DNA of 64,000 nt, from positions 2,221,403-2,285,402 of the forward strand of contig JABWDB010000049.1 in the NCBI GenBank assembly GCA_019614645.1, in the 5' to 3' direction. Below are positions 20,960 to 31,411 of this stretch, in pieces. Source of the DNA: Stratiolaelaps scimitus (lineage: Eukaryota; Arthropoda; Arachnida; Mesostigmata; Laelapidae). The notes beneath the pieces were generated by a model. It worked only from the letters and a program-made list of their open reading frames with translations, had not been told where the DNA came from and did not search any database. The position numbers were made by a program, and so were the translations under genes. Position 1 is the stretch's first letter. The number at the start of each line of letters is the position of its first letter.

Positions 20960-21805
20960 ATCATCATAACATAATCAAATGTTTATTCTCGGAACTGCAA
21001 TATACATACATATGCTTAAGTTCTTGGTAAAAAAAAAGTAAAAAAATTGATTGCACTTCGTTTGGCTATTTGACACAAATGTGTGACCTCAACGCAGTGG
21101 AGCAGAATGTGAAGTCAAACAGCCAATACAATATGTACATATATAAACCACATCCACTGTGCATGTTAGTATTAGTAAATCATCGAAATAATCACAAGTT
21201 AGTTCCTGCTGCCGTCTTAAGCGCAAGCAAATTAACACGTATTATATACCTATCAGTCCTCCCCCACCAAATACCTCCCCACTTCACAGGCACACTTTTT
21301 AGCTGTAGTGAGGTAACGAATCTCGCGAGGGAGCGAGCCCCAGGCGAACGGTAGACGATAAGCTAAGGCACGGCGGCTAGACTCTTTGATGGTAAATGGC
21401 ATCATAAACGCCGTCGGGCGCCGGGTCGAGCGTTTCATCGTAGTAACTATAGGGAAGGAGATGTCTTCGGGTATCATACCACGTTGGATTTTGAAGCAAG
21501 GAGGGCCGTCTGCGTTGTACAGATGTCTCTCAGGTTCAGAGCTCGAATTGTTTCATCAGATCAGAGATAGAGTCCCTGCGTCTACGTCCAAATATCACTC
21601 TCAGAGCGTCATTTTGGATGACTTCCCCTCTGTGAACTGTACCTTTAATCCCCGACCCCCAGATTCTGATACGGTAACATAACAGTGGGATCAGTAGCGC
21701 TTTATAGACCAGCAGCAACCCAGCGACCGGAACGCCTACCTCTCTAAGTTGACGGAAAGATGCGATAACCGCATAGCGTATAGGAACAAGAGTGGACACG
21801 TGGTC
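20960..21805 (-). mobile_element. Jockey/CR1-like LINE fragment inserted in the RLE LINE
   Basis: Minus-strand piece of a second non-LTR family. Translated words LLVYKALLIPLLCYRIRIWG (near 21,640-21,700) and AWGSLPREIRYL (near 21,310-21,345) are the RT connection and C-terminal end typical of jockey-like LINEs. The 3' end on the gene strand carries AATAAACATTTGATTATG and a TATGATGA-rich tail. It splits fragments C and C', so it inserted after that copy of the RLE LINE. Confidence 0.7.
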
Positions 21806-21944
21806 ACGTCAAGCCTAAACATTTAACCTTTGGGGACATGGGAACTGCCATACCGCGCAGCTGTAGTCATTGAATCTGGACATACCTTTGGGGTGGACGG
21901 AAGAGCGTTATCCCTGTCTTGCTGGCATTTATAACAAACCACGG

Positions 21945-22445
21945 ACTCTTGTGCGAGCACAGCGCCGGTCGCCATCTGTGACACACGATGCTTAATGACA
22001 CGCTCATGAGGGCCCTCCGCTCCGCCTGTATTCCCTGCACAAGGGAGCGACAGGGCCTTGTTACTACCTATCATCCCCTTCCACCAAGGCTTGGGACGGA
22101 ACGGTGGTTGACACTCTAGCACCTTCCTATGTTAACGACTGTGCAACCACCCCCTTACGCGGTAGCGCGTGCAGAGCGGGCTGAGCTACGGAAGTATGCC
22201 GCACTCAAGGCAACTCACCTCTTTTCCCCCCTTGCTTTTGAAACCTTAGGCGGGCACGGCCCCCTCACTGCGAACTTCCCCCGCGGACAAGGGCGCAGGA
22301 TCTTTCGTTCTGCAACGCCTGTCCCTCGCTGTGCAGAAAGGCAATGCCATCGCCTTCCTCGTGACAATGTCGGCCTCGGCCCCGGTCCCCAACTGCACCC
22401 CCCAATAATCCCTAGAACGAATTCCTAATTATTGTATGTCTGAAT
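21945..22445 (+). mobile_element. RLE-type LINE fragment C', C-terminus and 3' end
   Basis: Continues the interrupted copy: GRH then TMLNDTLMRALRSA, AVARAERAELRKYAAL near 22,160-22,205 and HLFSPLAFETLGGHGPLTAN near 22,220-22,280, then the 3' end CCTAGAACGAATTCCTAATT. The RPDG endonuclease word is degraded here. Confidence 0.8.
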
Positions 22446-22926
22446 TAACTTCTTTAGTGGCATATACTTGGGCATCTAACAGTCATAGTATTTTCAATAG
22501 TAAACAGATAAACGTTTGCTCATATGACACACCGCAGCATCACTAGGTGTCCTATAGGTGTGTTTGAAGACACTCTCAATCTTCTGCAAATCTCGTTTAC
22601 AGTCGCGGCGGCAATTTTTATTTAAACTTGGTATATGATGATCCTAATGTTATCGACCGCGATTGATAGCGTTGCTATAGATGTGCAGCTAAGCGTCTAA
22701 ACCACGGGGTAAAAAATAGATTGCTTTTATTGTACTTCTATAGTGTAATGATCGTGTCCTTCAGCGATAACTCAGGATCAGTTTCCAGTGGAGACCTTTA
22801 ATATTTTATGCCACGATGATATGAACGTTTTGGTTGACCGGGTAAAAGTACACATTGTAACCTGTGTGAAATAGTATCATAAAAATTTAGTGAAGAATGT
22901 TATCATTTTCATCTATTCACAATAAG
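22446..22926. other. Spacer without recognised features
   Basis: AT-rich. I see no gene or match to other parts of the window. Confidence 0.45.
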
Positions 22927-22999
22927 GTTTTCGTGGTGTGCTGTTTATCACGGTCGCCTCAAACGCGCAAGGTACACGGTTCGATAACGGGCGGAAACA
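22927..22999 (+). pseudogene. tRNA-Val(CAC) pseudogene, anticodon triplet CAA
   Basis: Full-length 73-nt relative of Val-CAC with scattered changes. The anticodon triplet is CAA (leucine), the acceptor opens GTTTTCG, and the T-stem is broken (GGTTCGATAAC). It is an old, isolated copy whose flanks do not match the other Val-CAC genes. Confidence 0.8.
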
Positions 23000-23514
23000 T
23001 GTGGTTCGTTAATTATAATACAATACTTGATCAAGAATGGTCTTTTCGCCCCGGCTGCTGTTGAGAAGAAGGATCGGTTTTAGGTCCTACCCTCGAATTG
23101 GCTAACTTGCGCTAAGTTCTTAAAGGTAGACTCCATTTGGACGCATACGAAATGCACTCAGAAATATTCACGACCAATATTACGCCCGCATCTTGCCTTC
23201 CTTCCATCTAAGGAAAACGTTAACCGTAAATAGAGATGGGCCTCCATAGAACTATCCTTTGTAATAATAGTGCAACACTGAACAATCCTCAAAAAGACAA
23301 CCTTCTCTACAACCATTAATAATGCATTGCTATCAATCAGGGTGTCCGAATCTACATAACGAAATGAATTGTTTCTGTATTTCTCTTAGCTAATCTGAAC
23401 AGTGTATTACTTGCATACTCCCGTATTCACGTTCTGTAGTCTCCATTAAATGACATATAACTGAAATATAGTATGTAGAGTACCTTGACTTTTTTCATAG
23501 ACCTTATGATTTAT
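23000..23514. other. Spacer without recognised features
   Basis: No gene or repeat recognised, except that it ends at the start of a LINE fragment. Confidence 0.45.
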
Positions 23515-23812
23515 CCGTCGCCTCCGACGTCCAGCGAGTAATCGACTACGAGGGGCAAACGGCCTTGCCCTCAACCTCGCGAACTGCGAGGTCTTCCCTT
23601 TGGGCCCTCACATCGAACTCCAGCGCTTGCTCCAGGGTGCCGTCTCACCCCGAGATCGTCCCTTGAGCTCGTCAGCTCCCATCTTACGGACGAGGCTATC
23701 CGGCCACTCTTGGACCGTTGCCTCGAGAGGACTACAATGATGTTTGACCGACTGCTCCTGTTGGCAGCTCACCAGGGGCCCTTCGGTCCTGTTCCTCGGC
23801 TGCGCGCATGTT
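23515..23812 (+). mobile_element. RLE-type LINE fragment D
   Basis: RT segment just after the catalytic box: SDVQRVIDYEG near 23,536, then PHIELQRLLQGA and DEAIRPLLDR. It joins a T run (GCGCATGTTTTTTTTT) that leads into the Val-TAC flank. Confidence 0.8.
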
Positions 23813-23853
23813 TTTTTTTAAATGTTTTTCGATTGTTAAAGCAGTGGATCTCT

Positions 23854-23926
23854 GGTTCCATAGTGTAGTGGTTATCACGTTTGCTTTACACGCAAAAGGT
23901 CGCCGGTTCGATCCCGGCTGGAACCA
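23854..23926 (+). tRNA. tRNA-Val(TAC), copy 6
   Basis: Intact body. Terminator TTTT in GATAATATTTTAGG. Mirror of the damaged gene at 32,705. Confidence 0.97.
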
Positions 23927-24205
23927 TGAGATAATATTTTAGGTTAGCGAAAGGCTGCCTTATAGACACGAAATCATTGCTTTTATTTTGAGCTGACTTT
24001 CAGCTGTTCCACCATATCACAGGCCCTTAACCTTTCTGTCTTACAATGAGAACCTGTCGGTTCCAAGTTTGTTGATTTTTGAGGAAATTAAAGCTTTTTG
24101 CGAACTTAATTGTGCGTCTTTAACTATACAATAATTTGAGTAGTTGGGGACAGTGTGCCATTAATACAATGTAGGCATCAAGAACAACCCGAACGGACCA
24201 TTGTC

Positions 24206-24278
24206 GTTTCCGTGGTGTAGTGGTTATCACGTGCGCCTCACACGCGCAAGGTCCCCGGTTCGATCCCGGGCGGAAACA
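24206..24278 (+). tRNA. tRNA-Val(CAC), copy 6
   Basis: Intact body. Terminator TTTT in CTGTTTTCTT. Mirror of the gene at 32,349. Confidence 0.97.
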
Positions 24279-24487
24279 ACTGTTTTCTTAATTACAATAG
24301 CTCTTCCGTAGAACTTTCGCATCGCTAGTCCACCACATGAAGCGATTTGAGCTTGGATGCAGCTTTCGTCTTCGTAGGAACATGAGAGGTCATGTTGATG
24401 TCACACCAAATGTAGCAAGCTGTTAGAGATGAAATAGACTAACAAAACAATTCGATTCTGATTTGACAACATCAATCGCTTGCTCAT

Positions 24488-25212
24488 CATTCCTCCTTCG
24501 GTCCTGTTTCTCGACGGCGCGCATGCAGCACTTGCTTAGGACAAGCCCGGCCGGCACTGAGGCTTCAGCCCTTCACGCCTATGATGACATGGTGCTGGAC
24601 GTGGTGGCCTCGGCATCCTCAGTGTACGCCGCTTGGCTGGCGTTTGCTAAGCAGCCTCGCCCACGGCGGTGGTCGACATGGTTGCCACAGTCCTCCCCCC
24701 CCGAGGCTCTCGCTTTTCCGCTTCCCGTGAGGCTGCCCTTGACAAGACGGGCGTCCGCGCCGGGGTCCCTCAGGACAAGCAGAGTAAGCAGCGGGTATGG
24801 TCTGATGTCCTCCACGAGGAGCTGCGGCAGTCGTTCCCGGCCTCAGCGCCACACGTTGCTGACCAGGCTCGCCTCCGCACCGTCGACAGGGCTGGCGCGG
24901 GGTATGGCTCCACGCGCTTTCCTCCTCGTCCCTTGGCATTGCTCTCGACGATCTCTCCCTCCGCTTCTGTGTGGGCCTCCGCCTCAGGGCCCCTGTCGTT
25001 GCCACCCACAGCTGCGCCCGTTGCGGGTACCCTGTCGAAATGAATGGCCACCACGGACTGTCGTGCGAGCGCAGTGCCGGTCGCCATCCACGACACACGA
25101 TGCTTAATGACACGCTCACAAGGGCCCTCCGCTCTGCCGGTATCCCGTGCATCAGGGAGCTGCAGAGCGTCGACACTACTAACGGGCGCCGCCCTGACAG
25201 CCTCACCACTTT
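24488..25212 (+). mobile_element. RLE-type LINE fragment E
   Basis: Same endpoints as fragment C at the 5' side and fragment B at the 3' side, so it is the complete version of the amplified LINE piece. It covers AARMQHLLRTSPAGTEAS, the linker and the CARCGYPVEMNGHHGLSCER zinc-like word near 25,014, GRHPRHTMLND, and ends after the endonuclease word GRRPDS, where G is changed to S. Confidence 0.85.
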
Positions 25213-25472
25213 TTTTAAAACTAAATTCAGGCCGGTCAGAATTCTATGTGGTATAAAAATGTTTAGTTGCTATCTAAAATAAGAGCATTCGATCAACTGG
25301 TATGGCGAAGTTCAAGCAGTTAACGTAAGAATCTCAATTTCGATGTTGTCACGTTTCAAACCGATCTCATTCGGTATTGGGTTACCCCCATCTTCGGCTG
25401 GAAGTTGATTTTCATTAGATTATAAAAAATAAATAAAAAATTATATTTGGATTGTTTGAGCAGTAGACATCA

Positions 25473-25545
25473 GGTTCCATAGTGTAGTGGTTATCACGTT
25501 TGCTTTACACGCAAAAGGTCGCCGGTTCGATCCCGGCTGGAACCA
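25473..25545 (+). tRNA. tRNA-Val(TAC), copy 7
   Basis: Intact body. Terminator TTTT in GATAGTATTTTAGG. Confidence 0.97.
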
Positions 25546-25819
25546 TGAGATAGTATTTTAGGTTAGCGAAAGGCTGCCTTATAGACACGAAATCATTGCT
25601 TTTATTTTGAGCTGACTTTCAGCTGGTCCCCCATATGATAGGCCCTTAACCTTTCTGTATTACAATGAGGACTTTTGCGGATTTTTCAGGGATTAAAACC
25701 TATTTGCGAAATTATTTGTGCGTCTTCAAAGATACAATAATTTGAGAAGTAGTTGGGGACCGCGTGTCTACCTATTAATACAACGTAGACATCAAGAATA
25801 AGCTGAAAATACTATTGTC

Positions 25820-25892
25820 GTTTCCGTGGTGTAGTGGTTATCACGTGCGCCTCACACGCGCAAGGTCCCCGGTTCGATCCCGGGCGGAAACA
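25820..25892 (+). tRNA. tRNA-Val(CAC), copy 7
   Basis: Intact body. Terminator TTTT in GTTGTTTTCTT. Mirror of the gene at 30,630. Confidence 0.97.
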
Positions 25893-26249
25893 GTTGTTTT
25901 CTTAATTACATTAGTTCTTCCATAGAACTTTCGCATGGCTAGTACACCACATGAAGAGATTTGAGCTGCGATGTAACCTGCGTCTTCGTAGGAACAAATG
26001 AGAGGTCATGTCGATGTCACATCAAATGTCAGCAAACTGTTAGAGATGAGATAGACTAACAAAACAATTCGATTCTGATCTTGCTCATCGTTCTGAAGGG
26101 TGTTCTACCCTTATAGGTTCCCATTAACGTTAGAGCGTCATCATTATATGAAATATAACTGTAATGCGTAAAACGTCTTTACCTTTTCATAGGCCTCATA
26201 TGTAATTAGTAATAAGCTGTTTTTATTATTAGGTTTGTATTCTACGAGC

Positions 26250-26645
26250 ATCTGATAAACCTTTGGCAAAGCTTGACAACCATTGGTCGCAATATTCCTC
26301 AATTACAGCTGCCTCAGGAACTATTTTCTGCATGGGCTAAAATCTCCTGACACTCATTCGTCCGCTATATCCCAGTGTCTGTCTCTCCTATTGATGGGCG
26401 AGTTAGTTGGTGGTATATTCAATGTTTCCGAGGACATTAGACCTGTATTAACTTGTATTCTATACAGTCATTCACTTCAAATGTATGCGTCAATAGGCCT
26501 TGGCGATGTAAGCGAGTTCCAGCAATGAACAGTGAGTCTGTCTCGGAACAATGAAAATAGCAAATAGGTGCTTTTGTCGCAACTTAACCTCGCACCAAGC
26601 CATGTATAAATCACTCAAATTTATCTACGTGAACATAAGCGCTCT
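26250..26645 (+). repeat. Flank block F, copy 5
   Basis: Mirror partner of copy 7. It ends at CTCTTCCACCC, after which the expected Met gene is missing. Confidence 0.8.
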
Positions 26646-27281
26646 TCCACCCTTCCATTGTTTTGGTCAGGACAGATTGAAATAAAGAGCGATGAGCTCT
26701 TTACTTCAATGAATCCTCTCATATTATCTTCTTCAATTGTCACTTGGGGCATGTGTTTTCTTGAGTTGACGAATCGCACGATGTTCGTCGTCGTGAGGTT
26801 AGTTTGTCAATTCAATAGTAGTACTGTCGGAATGCCTTCTGTTTCATATGGTTGAAATCCAATAGTAAATGGATGGCTGACACCGTCTCATCTCCGACAA
26901 CCGTAGAGTGTCGATTTAACGCTTAAGCAATAATTTGCGGGGGTTTCTGAGATCTTACAATTGTTTCCGATATTCTGATAGCTAATTACCATATGAAAAA
27001 TTGATTAATTGCTCCAGTTTAAAAGACTTTCCCTTGAGACAGCTAAAACGGCTATAATAAAAAGTCGGCTTTTTTTTTTAGAGGAGGACATTTTCTTCAA
27101 ACACACGGTCACCACCAGAGACATTCCAATCTCCATGAAAGTGGGCCGATCCAGTGCAGGGTTGAGTAAAAAGTCGCCTGAGCACTGCGAAGTGCATGCC
27201 TATATCTGAGTAGACAGAGATGGTAGGCAGATTTCGACCTCAATATTAGATGTGTACAGCTTTTGGCATTTTTTGTGTCAC
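26646..27281. other. Spacer with missing Met gene and S2-like repeat
   Basis: At about 26,655 the flank jumps from CCACCCTT to CCATTGTTTTGGTCAGG, skipping about 165 bp that include a Met gene in the relative at 14,690-14,830. The Met-associated hairpin block follows. An S2-like retroposon on the minus strand lies at about 27,070-27,190. Confidence 0.6.
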
Positions 27282-27663
27282 GACAATGTCCCGAGGAAGG
27301 CGATGGCATTGCCTCTCTGCACAGCGAGGGACAGGCGCTGCAGGAGGAAAGAGCCAGCGCGCTTGTCCCCGGTGGCGCGGATTAACCTATGGTGGACCCC
27401 CTCGAGGAAGTTCGCAGTGAGAGGGCCGTGCCCGCCCAAGGTCTTAAAAGCAAGGGGGGAAAAGAGGTGGGTTGCTTGGAGTGCGGCGTACTTCCTTAGC
27501 TTTGCCCGTTCCGCACGCGCTACTGCGCAACCGGGGATGGTTGCACAGTGGTTGACATAAGAAGGTGCTAGAGTGTCAACCACAGTGCCGCCCCAAACCA
27601 GGTGCTGGCCTCGATGGAAGGGGATAAGGGTGAGGCCGTCAGGGCGGCGCCCGTCAGAGGCGA
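27282..27663 (-). mobile_element. RLE-type LINE fragment F (endonuclease region)
   Basis: An unbroken stretch of the C-terminal region on the minus strand: GRRPDGLTLIPFHRGQHLVW, then GTVVDTLA, AVARAERAKLRKYAAL and RLIRATGDKRAGSFLLQRLS. RPD followed downstream by D-x-V is the expected layout of a PD-(D/E)XK core. It replaces flank DNA still present in the mirror copy at about 28,660-29,170. Confidence 0.85.
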
Positions 27664-27829
27664 CTTTCAGAAAAGTCGTTCCAGAATATAGCATCCCGAG
27701 CACACACAGGCCAATTAACGGGGTCATACTGCCCACAGATTGAAATACCTTGACATAACGAGTCATCGCTTGAGAGATCTTGTCGCGTAATTCTATAAGT
27801 ACAGGGCGATGAGGTACTTAACAAAACAA

Positions 27830-27902
27830 TGCCCCAAGTGAGGATCGAACTCACGACCTTCAGATTATAAGACTGACGCGCTGCCTACTGCGCTATCGAG
27901 GC
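27830..27902 (-). tRNA. tRNA-Met body with TAT anticodon (Ile-UAU type)
   Basis: Identical to the elongator Met genes except one substitution at the first anticodon base, giving loop CTTATAA with anticodon TAT. TAT reads AUA isoleucine. All stems and the terminator TTTT are kept. The mirror copy at 28,411 has CAT. Whether it is charged with Met, with Ile, or not at all cannot be seen here. Confidence 0.9.
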
Positions 27903-27959
27903 GTCCATTGGCTGCTCATTGGCCTTGGTGCAGCGATGAGCAATTCGAATAAGTCACGG

Positions 27960-28315
27960 GGTGGGGGAGTGCTTATATTCGCGTTGATAAATGTCAATGA
28001 TTTATACCTGGCTTGGCACGAGTTTAAGTTACGACAAAAGCACCTATTTGCTATTTTCATTTTTCCGAGACAAACTCACCGTTAATTGCATGACGCATGT
28101 ATTTGAAGTGAATGACTATATAGAATACAAGTTAATACAGGTCTAATGTCCTCGGGAACATTGAATAAACCAGCAACTAACTCGCCCATCAATGGGAGAG
28201 GCAGACACTGGGATATAGCGGGCGAATGAGTGTGAGGAGATTTTAGCCCATGCAGAAGACAGTTCCTGAGGCGGCTGTTATTGAGGAGTATTGCAACCAA
28301 TGGTTGTCAACCGTT
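27960..28315 (-). repeat. Flank block F, copy 6
   Basis: Mirror of copy 3. It ends at the tRNA-less junction CAACCGTTGGAACGACAATGG near 28,310-28,330, the reverse of the scar at 16,270-16,300. Confidence 0.8.
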
Positions 28316-28410
28316 GGAACGACAATGGTATTTTCGGGTTATTCTCGTTGACCCTGTGACTTATTCGAATTGCTCCTCACTGCACCAAGGTTAATTAGAA
28401 CCTAATAGGC

Positions 28411-28483
28411 GCCTCGATAGCGCAGTAGGCAGCGCGTCAGTCTCATAATCTGAAGGTCGTGAGTTCGATCCTCACTTGGGGCA
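28411..28483 (+). tRNA. tRNA-Met(CAT), copy 9
   Basis: Intact elongator Met body. T run downstream in ATAATTTTGTT. Confidence 0.97.
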
Positions 28484-29300
28484 TAATTTTGTTAAGTACC
28501 TCATCGCCCTGTACTTATACAATTACGCGACAAGATCTCTCAAGCGATGACTCGTTATGTCAAGGTATTTCAATCTGTGGGCAGTATGACCCCGTTAATT
28601 GGCTCGCTGATAACATGCCTGTGTGTACTCGCGATGCTATATTCTGGAACGACTTTTCTGAAAGGTTGTTGATCCGAATGCATCCGGGGTTGTTATATAG
28701 TCATACTTATCCAACAAATGACAGTTTGGGGAATCTTCGTACAATTCGAGTGCAGTATCGTCTCCTCTGAAGTACAAAGCAGTGATGATAGCAGTTGGTT
28801 TCGATGGGTAGATCATCGGTGTTTACTCCTGTAGCATTATCCCCGCTGCAATTATGCTGACGGGCAAAGTTTTCGGCTGTCAAAGGCAAGCTGTATCAAA
28901 ATCACCTGTATTTTTTAGGAGACATGAAAGGGAAAGTACACTTTCCAGAACCGTACAAGCTAATTAACCTTGCTAAGCGTTTGTCTTCCTGATAATACTG
29001 GTTCTGCATTTAATTCCTTGATTTCCAGGAAATATGAGACAAGCTTCACGTCAATTGTACGACGTGCATGTACAAACCGGTAGCGTGGTGCCTTCGTGGT
29101 CGCCTTGCAATCCCCGCCGTTGCTCCTTTGAATTTAAGGGTCCGTTATATGAAACAATGCCAATAGCTGTAAACATCTAATAGTGAGGTCGAAATCTGCC
29201 TACCATCTCTACTCAGATATAGGCTATGCTTAGGCGACTTTTTATAATAGCCGTTTTAACTGTCTCAAGGGAAAGTCCTTTAAACTGGAGCAATTCATCA
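28484..29300. other. Spacer, mirror of 15,350-16,135
   Basis: No gene. Positions 28,640-29,220 are the mirror of 15,355-15,980, so this piece also links to the P3 duplication. Confidence 0.55.
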
Positions 29301-29307
29301 ATTTTTC

Positions 29308-29477
29308 CGCGCCACCGGGGACAAGCGCGCTGGCTCTTTCCTCCTGCAGCGCCTGTCCCTCGCCGTGCAGAGAGGCAATGCCATCGCCTTCCTCGGGACA
29401 TTGTCGTCCTCACCCCCCCCCCCATAATCCCTAGAAATACCGACCTACTGTATGTTTGAATAAACGATCTCTTCTTC
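29308..29477 (+). mobile_element. RLE-type LINE, 5'-truncated 170-bp insertion with TSD
   Basis: Contains only the C-terminal codons (ATGDKRAGSF frame), a C run, and the 3' tail ending TGTTTGAATAAACGATCTC. The 7-bp direct repeat ATTTTTC at 29,301-29,307 and 29,478-29,484 flanks it, and the empty site CAATTTTTCATATGG is seen (in reverse) near 15,160 and 26,990. This marks the true 3' end of the family. Confidence 0.9.
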
Positions 29478-29732
29478 ATTTTTCATATGGTAATTAGCTA
29501 TCAGAATATCGGAAAGAATTGTAAGATCTCAGAAAGCCCCGCAGACTATTGCTTAAGCGCTAAATCGACACTCTACGGGTGTCGGAGATGAGACAGTGTC
29601 AGCCATCCAGTTGCGATTCGTCAACTGAAGACAACACATGCCCGAAGTGACAATCGAAGAAGATAATATGAGAGGATTCATTGAAGTAAAGAGCTCATCG
29701 CTCTTTATTTCAATGAGTCCTGACCAAAACAA

Positions 29733-29805
29733 TGCCCCAAGTGAGGATCGAACTCACGACCTTCAGATTATGAGACTGACGCGCTGCCTACTGCGCTATC
29801 GAGGC
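29733..29805 (-). tRNA. tRNA-Met(CAT), copy 10
   Basis: Intact elongator Met body. Terminator TTTT, then the mirrored hairpin block at 29,645-29,725. Confidence 0.97.
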
Positions 29806-29829
29806 GTCCATTAGGTTCTAATTAACCTT

Positions 29830-30270
29830 GATGCAGTAAGGAGCAATTCGAATAAGTCGCAGGGTGGAAGAGCGCTTATATTCACGTAGATAAATTTGAA
29901 TGATTTATACATGGCTTGGTGCGAGGTTAAGTTGCGACAAAAGTACCTATTTGCTATTTTCATTGTTTCGAGACAGACCCACCGTTGATTGCTGGAACTC
30001 ACTTACATAGTCAAGGCCTATTGACGCATACATTTGAAGTGAATGACTGTATAGAATACAAGTTAATACAGGTCTAATGTCCTCGAGAACATTGAATATA
30101 CCACCAACTAACTCGCCCATCAATGAGAGAGACAGCCACTGGGATATAGCGGGCGAATGAGTGTCAGGAGATTTTAGCCCATGCAGAAAATAGTTCCTGA
30201 GGTAGCTGTAATTGAGGAGTATTGCGACCAATGGTTGTCAAGCGTTGCCAAAGGTTTATCAGATGCTCGT
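29830..30270 (-). repeat. Flank block F, copy 7
   Basis: Mirror of copies 2 and 5. Confidence 0.8.
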
Positions 30271-30629
30271 AGAATACAAACCTAATAATAATAGAGGCTG
30301 CTTATTACTAATTACCTATGAGGCCTATCAAAAAGGTAAAGACGTTTTACGTATTACAGTTATATTTCATATAATGATGGCGCTCTAACGTTAATGGGCA
30401 AGTATAAGAGTCGAACACCCTTCAGAATGATGAGCAAGGGATTGATGTTGCCAAATCAGAATCGTTAGTCTATTTCATATCTAATAGCTTGCTAACATTA
30501 GGTGTGATATCAACATGATCTCTAATGTTCCTAGGAAGACGAAAGCTGCATCGCAGCTCAAATCGCTTCATGTGGTCGACTAGCGATGCGATGGTTCTAC
30601 GGAAGAACTATTGTAATTAAGAAAACAGT

Positions 30630-30702
30630 TGTTTCCGCCCGGGATCGAACCGGGGACCTTGCGCGTGTGAGGCGCACGTGATAACCACTACACCACGGAA
30701 AC
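30630..30702 (-). tRNA. tRNA-Val(CAC), copy 8
   Basis: Intact body. Terminator TTTT on the gene strand in ACTGTTTTCTT. Confidence 0.97.
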
Positions 30703-30989
30703 GACAATAGTATTTTCAGCTTATTCTTAATGTCTATATTGTATTAATAGGTAGACACGCTGTCCCCAACTACTTCTCAAATTACTGTATAGTTAAAGAC
30801 GTACAATTAAGTTGGCAAAAAGCTTTAATTTCCTCAAAAATCAACAAACTTGGCCCCGACAGGTTCTCATTGTAATACAGAAAGGTTAAGGGCCTGTGAT
30901 ATGGTGGGACAGCTGAAAGTCAGCTCAAAATAAAAGCAATGATTCCGTGTCTATGAGGCAGCCTTTCGTTAACCTAAAATATTATCTCA

Positions 30990-31062
30990 TGGTTCCAGCC
31001 GGGATCGAACCGGCGACCTTTTGCGTGTAAAGCAAACGTGATAACCACTACACTATGGAACC
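30990..31062 (-). tRNA. tRNA-Val(TAC), copy 8
   Basis: Intact body. Terminator TTTT in GATAATATTTTAGG on the gene strand. Confidence 0.97.
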
Positions 31063-31203
31063 TGATATCTACTGCTCTAACAATCCAAATACAATTTTTT
31101 ATTTATTTTTTGGGATCTAATGAAAATCAACTTCCAGCCGAAGATGGGGGGTAACCCAATGCCGAATAAGATCAGTTTGAAACGTGACAACATCGAAATT
31201 GAG

Positions 31204-31272
31204 GTTAAGAGCTGAGGCCTGTCAGATAGGGGAACAGCTGAGGGTCAGCTCGAAAAAAGAGAAAAAAAAGAG
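31204..31272 (+). repeat. S1 retroposon, 5'-truncated, with 15-bp TSD
   Basis: A 69-bp S1 3' end: GTTAAGAGCTGAGGCCTG to the hairpin AGCTGA-GGG-TCAGCT, CGAAAAAA and an A-rich tail. The 15-bp repeat AACATCGAAATTGAG flanks it at 31,189-31,203 and 31,273-31,287. The mirror copy near 25,340 lacks it, so it jumped after the P4 duplication. Confidence 0.9.
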
Positions 31273-31411
31273 AACATCGAAATTGAGATTCTTACGTTAA
31301 CTGCTTGAACTTCGCCATACCAGTTGATCGAATGCTCCTATTTTAGATAGCAACTAAACATTTTTATGCCACATAGAATTCTGACAAACCTGAATTTAAT
31401 TTTAAAAAAAA

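Larger units (their letters stand above)
23830..27905. repeat. Left arm of inverted duplication P4 (mirror 28,410-32,790)
   Basis: Gene order Val-TAC, Val-CAC, LINE fragment, Val-TAC, Val-CAC, block F, hairpin block, Met is repeated in mirror image. Coordinate sums run from 56,631 at the outside to 56,313 at the inside. The centre is near 28.2 kb. Confidence 0.9.
28080..30640. repeat. Arm of inverted duplication P3 (mirror 13,950-16,540)
   Basis: Block F copies, the Met hairpin block and the spacer mirror 13,950-16,540, with coordinate sums of 44,553-44,618. The implied centre is near 22.3 kb. This duplication overlaps P4, so the two events are nested in time. Confidence 0.8.

Noticed and set aside
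17932..25209. Antisense frames of 100-200 codons opposite LINE fragments (for example 20,391-20,942 and 24,619-25,209)
   Set aside because: They are shadows of the GC-rich LINE coding strand with Arg/Gly/Pro-rich composition and no recognisable motif.
94..30231. Recurring frame starting MVAILLN in seven copies of block F
   Set aside because: The start codon is TTG in a eukaryotic context. Copies are recent duplicates, so open frames are expected without selection.
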